A stretch of 64,000 nt of DNA, from contig JAVFKD010000016.1 of the NCBI GenBank assembly GCA_036429605.1, positions 310,001 through 374,000 of the forward strand. Reading direction: 5' to 3'. This document shows, piece after piece, positions 56,988-64,000 of this stretch. The position numbers and the translations under genes were made by a program. This DNA comes from Cladobotryum mycophilum. Taxonomy: Eukaryota > Ascomycota > Sordariomycetes > Hypocreales > Hypocreaceae. Within the stretch, counting starts at the first letter, position 1; every line of letters starts with the position of its first letter. A model generated the notes under the pieces. The model ran no database searches. It was not told the origin of the DNA and saw only the letters and a program-made list of their open reading frames with translations.

Positions 56988-57926
56988 CTACTGCTTGACG
57001 CTGTTCTTCTTGGAACCATGGCGTCCGCATCGGTGAGGGTTCTTGGGAGATGGCATGTAGCAGTACGACTTTGCCTGTGGTCCCGCTAGCGGGCCGTACA
57101 TCTCCTTGATCTCGCAGTACTCGTAACCTTCGCCGAACCAATCCTTCAAGTGACGGTGAAGCTCGCATCGCGAGATGCCGCACTTGCGACAATACAACTG
57201 GCCCTTGACGCGCAGGTCGTTGAGATCCTTTTGCTTGGCTGCAGCTGCAGCCTTGGCATCCTCGGCCTTCTTGTCTGCGGCCTTGTCCTTGTCGGACTCA
57301 GGGTGGACAATGGGTCCTGCACCACGCCATGCCCACTCTCTGTCGTTGGGACCAGAGTAACGGCTAGAGAGCGGGACGGTACCGTTCTTACGACGGTGGA
57401 TGTCATAAAGGCGGGGATGTGCAAGGGCCAAACACACGCCGTCGATAGGATCCAAAAAGTCAAAGATGTTGTAGTGGAGCTCGGAGGGGAGGTTGACCAG
57501 AGTCAGGTCGCCGGCGGGGCGTAGCTGGTTGGCAGGCTCCGGCTCCTTGTCCGTCACGGACTGTGAGCGGCGTGGAGGAGGCATCTTGGGGCGACGAGGA
57601 AGCTGCATGCCCTGCGGCCGAGCCAATGCAGATGCTGGAAGGGCAGCGTTCTCAGGAATAGTCGTCTGGAGGTCCGACTGTGGCATGGCGGCGTGGGAGT
57701 GGTGAGCGCCATCCTGCTGTGCTTGGTGGTCCGTCAAGGACCATCCACGTCGAGGTGCCCTCATCATGGCTCTCTTCATGTTCAATTCTCTCATCCTCTG
57801 AGCGTGCTCCTCACGCGACATCATCTTACTCTCCACAGCATCGGGTCCCGCACTCCCCAGAGCGGGGTTAGCGCCCTGGGAGAGAGTCGGGTCTGCCAGC
57901 AATTGAACCATTTTCCAGGTATTCAA
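56988..57926 (-). CDS. F-box protein with C-terminal Cys/His-rich tail
   Basis: An intronless frame of 312 aa (or 307 from the second ATG at 57911). The N-terminal ~130 residues are disordered and basic, with a REEHAQRMRELNMKRAMMRA helix and a proline-rich stretch. The F-box lies at about 143-175 (LTLVNLPSELHYNIFDFLDP, then VCLALAHPRLYDIH). An Ala/Lys-rich linker follows. The C-terminal ~75 residues contain several Cys and His: LYCRKCGISRCELHRHLKDW, EGYEYCEIKEM and NPHRCGRHG, suggestive of zinc binding. F-box proteins normally connect targets to SCF ubiquitin ligases; the target is unknown. The frame is intact and composition is coding-like throughout. Confidence 0.85.
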   Translation of the reverse strand: MNTWKMVQLLADPTLSQGANPALGSAGPDAVESKMMSREEHAQRMRELNMKRAMMRAPRRGWSLTDHQAQQDGAHHSHAAMPQSDLQTTIPENAALPASALARPQGMQLPRRPKMPPPRRSQSVTDKEPEPANQLRPAGDLTLVNLPSELHYNIFDFLDPIDGVCLALAHPRLYDIHRRKNGTVPLSSRYSGPNDREWAWRGAGPIVHPESDKDKAADKKAEDAKAAAAAKQKDLNDLRVKGQLYCRKCGISRCELHRHLKDWFGEGYEYCEIKEMYGPLAGPQAKSYCYMPSPKNPHRCGRHGSKKNSVKQ

Positions 57927-60900
57927 GTTTAGCGGGGCTGATAATTCCGAGACGTTAAAAAAAGTTGTGTCGTTGACAAGATATCAAGAACGCGACCGTT
58001 GCTATTTCAGCCTGGCTTGAGGAATCGATGCGATTCGGTAGCACAAGGTGGGAGGGCGTCAAACGAAAAGGGGGCAAGTCAAGCAACCGAGGATGCGACA
58101 AGATGCGACAAAGATGCTAAAGCCGGTACTGAACAACAAAGTTGACACAGTAATCTGAGCTCCTCACTAGCGACTTCATGAAGCTATGGCTGGTGAATGT
58201 TGGCGACACAATACAAAAGCAAGCGTCGAACAGGTCTGGGGAGCCCCTCGGTTGGTTTTATACAGGTCAAGGCACGGCGAGGCGAGGAGGCGAGGCGAGG
58301 AAAAGAGACCAAGGTCCAGACACAACCGGAGAAAGGCGGTATCGGGGGTTGGGTGGTGTGATGGAACAGCCGGCGGGTCCATCGTTGGGTCTCATCGTCC
58401 GGGACAGACCCATCGTGGAAATTTTCCCCTGGATGTGGAGGGTGGCCATAGTCTCCTCTGGCTCCTGTCTCTGCCCATGCTCAGACCACGACAGCCGTGA
58501 AGGACTGAACAAAGCGCTGCTGCGTGGGATAAGATGGCGGCCGCCCGGGGTCTCATCCTAGTGCGAGGGACCGTAGCCGGTCAACGCTATTTTCTCTACG
58601 CCGTTTGTTAGTTGCCCGCCCTGTTTCTTATTATTCTCTTGGTCCTTTTTTTTTTTGTCTCGTGTCTCTCCTCTGTCGTGGTTTTGCATGATACCCAGTC
58701 AATTCTGGGATGATGCTTGGCGACTCATGATCAGCTGACCGCGGGGAACTTTGCCGCACCGCCTGAACAAGAAGAGAGAGAAAAAACTTTTTTCATCCAT
58801 CCTCCTTTGGTGCGTTGGTCTAAGCCGCGGCGCTTGGGCGTTGGTGGCGATATGCCCTGTGAGCAGCAGAAACCAAAAGAAAAAAGAAGCCGATAGAACA
58901 GGGATCTTCTCCAGAGTTTTTCGCAATGAAGCAAAGATATGGAGCCATATGGATGCACAAGTGGAGTCCCCCTGCGAACTGGGATCGAGACGCTTCCAAT
59001 CTTTCCCACTTTGGTGGGCCTTGGGGGGGCCTTGGAAGAGGAAAGTTGAGGCACGCGATGAGATTAGGACAAGGACACAGACATGGGTGAAGAGTGGGAT
59101 GTTGATAAAGCAACTCCCACGAAGTGACTGTCTGATTGATAGGTAGATATCTTTGTCCTTGAGTCACCCTTCTGTCTCTTCCCACGGCGGCCCGAATCTA
59201 CCCAAATGTCGACATTGGACAATCGGCATTACCGCTTCGTGATGGGTGCCCAACATGAGAGATGTTGCTATTCTTGTCGCGACTCTTGATTGATGGATGC
59301 AACATGAGTCGTCACAAGAATTGGCAATGAAAAGTTGTACTCTGTACTCTGTATGCAGAACCGGTTCGGATTGGCTGGCGGTGGCAGTACCTTCCCCAAG
59401 TTACAAAGCAGCAACCGATACCGCCATGCAAGTCCGACGGATTTCCATCGGTTACCGAAGCAAGCCGCCGAAGATACTTGGTACCTACAAAACCAGGTGA
59501 CTTGACGTCTCAAACATTGGGGGTTTATTGAGCCATGATCTTCATCCTTCTTGTCAGTTTCTGTCACTACATACATACAGTACAGCCCACCGAATGGGCC
59601 ATTTTCGAAATGGTATCGCCCCGGAGCTGATCCCCGATCTCCAGTGGGGGTTCCCTCCAACGGACAGGCCGCCCGTGCCGTCGCTCATTCTTCTTCTGTT
59701 GTAGTATAAACAGAGTTGGGACTCCAATGACTCCACCCCCGTCCTGCACGAGAAGCATCATTGCGGAGCAGACCTACAGACAAAAAAAGGGTCCGTGATC
59801 TGCTTCCGCTTTCGGCTTTTCGCTCCATAACGATGATGATGATGATGATGATGACGATGATGCTATGGCAAAAATTCAAGGTTTCCCCCATTTCCTTTTT
59901 TTGTGGACTTGTTGATCTTGTGGGAACGTGGGCGGATATTCTTTCCACGTCAAACCCTGCATTCAAGATACATTCAAGTCTCCCAACTTGGAATGCTGCT
60001 GAAAATGAGCCTCAGCAATTTCATTCTCCAGTATTCTTGAGCTGTTGAAATCACCGTTCCGGATATACTTTTCTTCCGTCATTGCGTAGCCCTGGCACCA
60101 AGTGGAAATGGATGGCATTCTTGATACATACCGTCCTCATGTAGTGTCTTGTAGTATTGCTTCTACATTTCAGACCAATTTGTAGTGATATCAAATATGG
60201 TTGGACGATTTCAAGAGTCGTCTCAAGCCATTCCCATACGACAGGCTTCCTTTGGACCACAAAATAGGGGTTTAGGTTCCAGGCTCATCCATATATATGA
60301 CTTGATGATTGATATATAGATATTAGACTAGCACTAGCTCGCCGTGGGTAGGCAACATGACCGCTCAGAAGCTTAAAAGAAGTTTACAATGAGACCGTTG
60401 AGCCACCCCATACGCCATGCCCCTCCAAGAGGCAAGATACCATAACCATGTACCAGGGCAACGAATCCAGACATGGAGAAACTTGTGGCATTAAATAACA
60501 AACTAGATAGTGGAATGAGAATGCCCGTGCCGTAATATCTCTCTAATATGATTACAATGCAAGGCACGGACCAAATATCAACCTGGAGACGGGAACGAAA
60601 TTGTGTGTCAGTTCAAAAACAGAGCTTGTTTTGTTCCTCATGCCAGAACCCTTGCCTGGGCTCGATTCCGTGTCTCAGATTGCTGAATCGCCCACCACTT
60701 GACGAGCTCAACAACACCGAGCCATGCCATAACCTACCCACATGCGAATATTGCACCCAAAGATGCGGGAAAAAACAACAACTGGCAGCTATTTGGCAAA
60801 GATGGAGGAAGCGTCGCAACACGTATCCTAGTTTCCCTGAACGCCATATCTGCACCGGAAAGTCTGACATGAAATGAATAGGTTTTGTTGACCAACATGA

Positions 60901-60935
60901 CATGGTAATCAAGTCGAGTCCATCCACCGGATCCA
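57927..60935. other. 3 kb gene-free region
   Basis: No supportable gene; the open frames are short and have no family likeness. It has an AGGCG-type repeat near 58268-58300, a GAT repeat at 59831-59857 and AT-rich sequence at 60290-60330. It includes the promoter of the F-box gene and the 3' flank of the dynein light chain gene. Confidence 0.5.
59831..59857. repeat. GAT triplet microsatellite
   Basis: About eight GAT/ATG units in a row with one GAC interruption. It lies in a gene-free region. Confidence 0.85.
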
Positions 60936-61667
60936 TCAGATAGCAATCCAAATCAGCATAATGACCACGTCCATGCCCTTGCCCTCGCCGCCGTCGTACT
61001 TGAAGGTCCACATGCCATCCTTCTTCTCGTCCCAGTATGCGCCAGTCGCGCTGTGCATGCCTCGTCGGCCGACATGAGGCTTGCCATCCGTGGCAGTGGC
61101 GGTGCCTTCTGAGCTGGTCGATACGTGGGGCTCCTCCGTCTTGGTGTCGGTGCCGCCGCGGGACTTGTTCAGCGCCGATGTAGGCACCAGGTGCTGGACA
61201 ATGGTGCTGTTGCAGGCAAACTTGAACGAGGGGACGGTAGAGCCCTGGGGTGTCGACTCGGAAATGACGGCCTTTAGCATGGAGCTCTGCGGGACAAGAT
61301 TTGTCAGTCAATCGGCGCAAAACAAACAAAGAATCAGCATTTCGCATCCAGGTTTTTTGCTTACAATAATGGTCGAGTTCCATTGCTCCGTCTTCGCATG
61401 GTCGTAAAACTCAGCGTTTCCAATGGCGCTGTTGCAGACCTTGAGCACAAATAAACATGTCAGATTTGCGCGCGTTTCGTTGAGGGGTTCAATGCCGTCG
61501 CTAGGAAGTGCGAGTGACGAGGGGGACGTACGTCGGTGGCAATCTGCTTCAGTCTGTTGAAGACGACGGGCTGCGCTTCGTTAGTACCATGTCTTTGATG
61601 TTGCCTTCTTTGAATGTGAAAAAAATGTAGGCTCAAATGCTCATGACTCGCTTACTGGGGTAGACAT
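60936..61667 (-). CDS. Dynein light chain, Tctex-1 (DYNLT) type
   Basis: Tctex-type light chains bind dynein intermediate chains and help load cargo for minus-end transport on microtubules. Proposed exons are 61667-61656, 61570-61532, 61439-61365 and 61286-60936, giving 158 aa in frame. Core motifs are VVFNRLKQIATD, VCNSAIGNAEFYDHAKTEQW, NSTIISSMLKAVISE, FKFACNSTIVQHLVP and the C-terminal beta strands, MHSATGAYWDEKKDGMWTFK and MDVVIMLIWIAI. About 40 residues, Ser/Thr/Glu-rich, are inserted between the CNSTIVQHL strand and the final strands; animal DYNLT1 is ~113 aa without this loop. The first coding exon is only 12 nt (MSTP) and the third uses a CAAG acceptor, so the 5' structure is less certain than the rest. 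It is divergent from VTC1 across 712 bases. Confidence 0.87.
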
Positions 61668-62379
61668 CTCGAATGATCTTCGAAGGAATAGGTACGGGCG
61701 CTGTTGATGACGATGGATAGGAGGAGGATCAAGGCTAAGAAGAATATGTTCAAGGAGAGGAATTGATGTATCCGTAGGAGGGTTTGGCCTAAAAATGTGA
61801 CGGGGGAGAGGGTTAGCTAGGTCGGCCGGCAAAGCAATTTTCTGTCATGTCAACAGGGATTATTGTAAACACGAACCTGCGACACGATGGCACTACAAAG
61901 AGCACAGCAGCAAGTCTGTTTGCTTTGAAACCGCGACAAGTTGTTCGTGCCTGGGTCGCTTTCCCCTTTTGGTACAGCCTCGCGCACCCAACATTGCGGG
62001 GCAGTGCACGTGACCGTTGGCCAACCACGACGCCCACGTGCCCGGACGAGCTGGACTAATCCGGAGAGAGAGAGCGAGCGAGCGGTGGGGAGTGAAGAAG
62101 AACGTTTGTTAGGAATCTTCCAATTTTAGGACCACTGGTCGCAACGACAAGTCTTTTATCTTTTCTTACTACGATTGCTTATTTTATTCGCGCAGTATCT
62201 CTATCCTCGAGCATCACTTGGACACGTCGAATTGATCAATCCGGCTGATATTCCATTTCGCTGCGTCACCGCATAAGCACTTACCGAGCTTGTCTGGATT
62301 CATTGAGCTTTTCTCAACCTTTCGTCATCGATAAACAAGCAGGACAGCCTCATAGCCAACGACAGTCTTTACCATCACA
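61668..62379. promoter_or_regulatory. Shared upstream region of the dynein light chain and VTC1 genes
   Basis: This 712-base divergent interval carries two CACGTG palindromes at 62007-62012 and 62035-62040, about 340-370 bases upstream of the VTC1 start. CACGTG is the site bound by Pho4 in yeast and NUC-1 in Neurospora, and VTC1 is a PHO-regulon gene in yeast. A regulatory role here is inferred. A GA run lies at 62064-62074. Confidence 0.5.
62007..62040. promoter_or_regulatory. Paired CACGTG (Pho4/NUC-1 type) boxes
   Basis: Two exact CACGTG palindromes (62007-62012 and 62035-62040) lie 28 bases apart, centre to centre. Other bHLH factors also bind this core, so phosphate control is plausible but unproven. 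Confidence 0.5.
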
Positions 62380-62842
62380 ATGTCTTCTCAGCCACTTCTC
62401 CAGACTGCTCCAGGTCCGTTAAAAGCTTCGGTAGCTTCAATGAGCTCCCAATTGCTAACAGTACCACCCAGGCAAGCGCATCGCCCTGCCCACTCGAGTC
62501 GAGCCAAAGGTCTTCTTCGCCAACGAGCGTACATTCCTCTCATGGCTCAACTTCACCGTCATCCTTGGCGCCCTCGCCATTGGCATGCTTAACTTTGGCG
62601 ACCGTGTGGCCTTCATCTCCGCCTTCCTCTTCACCGGCGTCGCCATGTTGACCATGATCTACGCCTTGGTCACATACCACTGGAGAGCCAAGTCTATACG
62701 AGTCCGCGGACAGGCCGGCTTCGACGACCGCTTCGGACCTACATTCCTTGCCATCATCCTGCTCTTGGCTGTCATTGTCAACTTTGTGCTCAGGATTATG
62801 GATCAGTCGAAGAAGCAGAAGGGCGGTCACGCTCACGTTTGA
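62380..62842 (+). CDS. vtc1: Vacuolar transporter chaperone 1 (Vtc1), VTC polyphosphate polymerase subunit
   Basis: Vtc1 is the small membrane subunit (DUF202 family) of the complex that makes polyphosphate and moves it into the vacuole. Two exons (62380-62413 and 62472-62842) give 134 aa. After MSSQPLLQTAPGKRIALPTR comes the family core, VEPKVFFANERTFLSWLNF, which holds the conserved basic residues. Three membrane spans follow: FTVILGALAIGMLNFG, FISAFLFTGVAMLTMIYALV and FLAIILLLAVIVNFVLRIM. The tail is basic with a His-containing end (GGHAHV). The length matches fungal Vtc1 (about 129-135 aa). The intron is 58 nt with a CTAAC branch point, but its donor reads GTCCGT, an unusual +3 C; the family sequence APGKRIALP supports this junction. 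Confidence 0.95.
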
Positions 62843-63195
62843 GCGGTGGCGAAATTTGAGATTGCCAGAGGGGCACAGAAGCCTCAAAACAAACAGCGAA
62901 TTATAATGTTGAGGAACGATTCAGAAACGATTTTTGGATATGGAGCCATGCTGGGCCAAGCGACCATGTGCTGGGATCGATGACGTGGATGTCAGCGTTG
63001 TTTGAATAGTGTATCATGATTTTTGAATGTTGAACTGTAGGAATTTGTTTTATCGCGCTAGAAATTGTACTTTTTTGAATTATGGGTATCACTGAAATAC
63101 TTTTGCCTCTACATGGGAATAATCCGCCAAACGCTTTCTATGCTGTGCTAGTTTCATCCAACATCTTGAAAAGACAGTACCATGCTCAGAGTCTA
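62843..63195. other. Region between convergent VTC1 and Alba-like genes
   Basis: This holds 3' flanks only and no gene. Confidence 0.5.
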
Positions 63196-63888
63196 TCACG
63201 ATGCTTCCTCGCTACTGGTCTGTACAGTTACATCCGGCCGTGAACTGAGTTCTGGAACCGCTTCTAGAGAGAGGAATACTCTCAATGATTTAATGATTCG
63301 CACCCTTGGAGGAGGCAATACGGCATTCTCGAATCTGGTCTGCATGGGTTCAAAAGCATCGTCCTCTTCATCGTCCTCTTCGTTCTCTTTTTCATTCTCT
63401 TTTTCTAGGGTCGTCTCATCGACCTTTTGTTTCTTCGGCTTCCTCTCCCTGACCTCTTCTGGTGACTCAAATAGCTGGTTATACTGGTACCACGCCTTGC
63501 CCTTCTCGCTTAGAGCCCTCTTGCACTGCTCCACCACCGTGATCATCTTGCATACGCTCGCCGTACGCGCATGCAGCAACACGACCCTTGGCTTTTCCGA
63601 GGCCGCGGCTGCTGCTTCTGCATGAGGAGCAGCAGTGTCCAGTAGATGCGAAGTGACGTGTACGACGCGCTTGCGGATCTGAGTGGAGGATATTATGGAG
63701 GCGGCGAGGACGCTGTGCTTGGTCGAGAGGTCGGCGACGATGGACTCGTGGGGGCCTATGAGGGCGTGGTTTGTAAGGGCAAGGGTCGTCCCGTCAGCGC
63801 ACGGCTTCTTGGGGGGATGTGTTGTTTGCGGGGGATTGGACGTTTGCTTTCGCTTCTTGGTGGGATTGCTGGGGTGCGAGGTCGACAT
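63196..63888 (-). CDS. Alba-like protein, candidate RNase P/MRP subunit
   Basis: An intronless frame of 230 aa starts at MSTSHPSN (63888); an upstream in-frame ATG at 63948 would add 20 residues. The N-terminus is Lys/Pro-rich. The folded part (~55-145) has the pattern of Alba-type RNA-binding proteins related to Pop6/Rpp25: HSVLAASIISSTQIRKRVVH, then VTSHLL, KPRVVLLHARTASVCKMITV and VEQCKRAL. It is followed by KAWYQYNQLFE and a strongly acidic stretch (NEKENEEDDEEDDAFEP) preceded by a basic KPKKQK. Pop6/Rpp25 pair with Pop7/Rpp20 to bind the P3 arm of RNase P and MRP RNA in the nucleolus. That role is inferred from motif likeness only and could be wrong; Alba-like is the safer name. Confidence 0.6.
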   Translation of the reverse strand: MSTSHPSNPTKKRKQTSNPPQTTHPPKKPCADGTTLALTNHALIGPHESIVADLSTKHSVLAASIISSTQIRKRVVHVTSHLLDTAAPHAEAAAAASEKPRVVLLHARTASVCKMITVVEQCKRALSEKGKAWYQYNQLFESPEEVRERKPKKQKVDETTLEKENEKENEEDDEEDDAFEPMQTRFENAVLPPPRVRIIKSLRVFLSLEAVPELSSRPDVTVQTSSEEAS

Positions 63889-64000
63889 ATTTGAGGGGCG
63901 GCGTAATTGGAGATTTTGAGATGCTTGATGGGGGAAATACTTGCACAAAAAGTTTGGATGGAGATGGACGAATTTGGTGTTGCATGTGGGGCTACATCGG

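Noticed and set aside
60635..60690. B-box-like GGCTCGATTCC suggesting a tRNA
   Set aside because: The flanking bases do not pair as a T-stem and no A-box or acceptor stem is found on either strand.
60613..61383. 256-aa minus-strand open frame
   Set aside because: It overlaps the dynein light chain exon in another frame; composition is that of a shadow frame.

Overview
The window is nuclear DNA of a filamentous ascomycete, most likely a Sordariomycete and plausibly Hypocreales. Genes are spaced 0.3-6 kb apart on both strands, with short GT-AG introns (mostly 50-120 nt), CTAAC-like branch points and CT/GA, CAG and other microsatellites. Gene content is typical of that group: an Atf1/AtfA bZIP factor, Kex1 carboxypeptidase, Dre2, Vtc1, a GT31 glycosyltransferase and a fungal SPX membrane protein. 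No bacterial, viral or intact transposon genes were seen. All gene models were derived by hand from open frames, splice-site consensus and family recognition; none has transcript support.

Layout. 1-6 kb: Mis13/Dsn1-like kinetochore subunit (-) and Atf1-like bZIP factor (-). 6-11.6 kb: long gene-free region upstream of atf1 with scattered CRE motifs. 11.6-18.6 kb: F-box-like protein (-), four-exon unknown gene (+), GST-like protein with a C-terminal extension (-), ten-knuckle CCHC zinc protein (-). 18.6-21.5 kb: AT-rich stretch ending in a decayed protein-kinase pseudogene (+). 22-27.3 kb: DRE2 (+), KEX1 (-), SFM1-like SPOUT methyltransferase (+). 27.3-35.8 kb: gene-poor, then a large unknown fungal protein (+). 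36.5-40.2 kb: GNAT acetyltransferase (-, frameshifted) and SPX-domain membrane protein (-). 40.2-45.4 kb: gene-free and microsatellite-rich. 45.4-55.7 kb: KpsF/GutQ-type sugar-phosphate isomerase (-, frameshifted), neutral ceramidase (+), GT31 glycosyltransferase (+). 57-64 kb: F-box protein (-), Tctex-type dynein light chain (-) divergent from VTC1 (+), Alba-like RNase P/MRP candidate (-).

The genes are mostly housekeeping and do not form an operon-like cluster. Two share a theme: Vtc1 and the SPX membrane protein both belong to phosphate sensing and polyphosphate metabolism, and two CACGTG (Pho4/NUC-1 type) boxes lie between VTC1 and its divergent neighbour. The most notable technical pattern is that three otherwise well conserved genes (atf1, the GNAT, the KpsF-like isomerase) each carry a one-base frame slip at a C/G run. 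These are probably sequence errors but could be real lesions. The kinase locus has several disruptions and looks like a true pseudogene. I did not find convincing evidence for a new multi-gene system.
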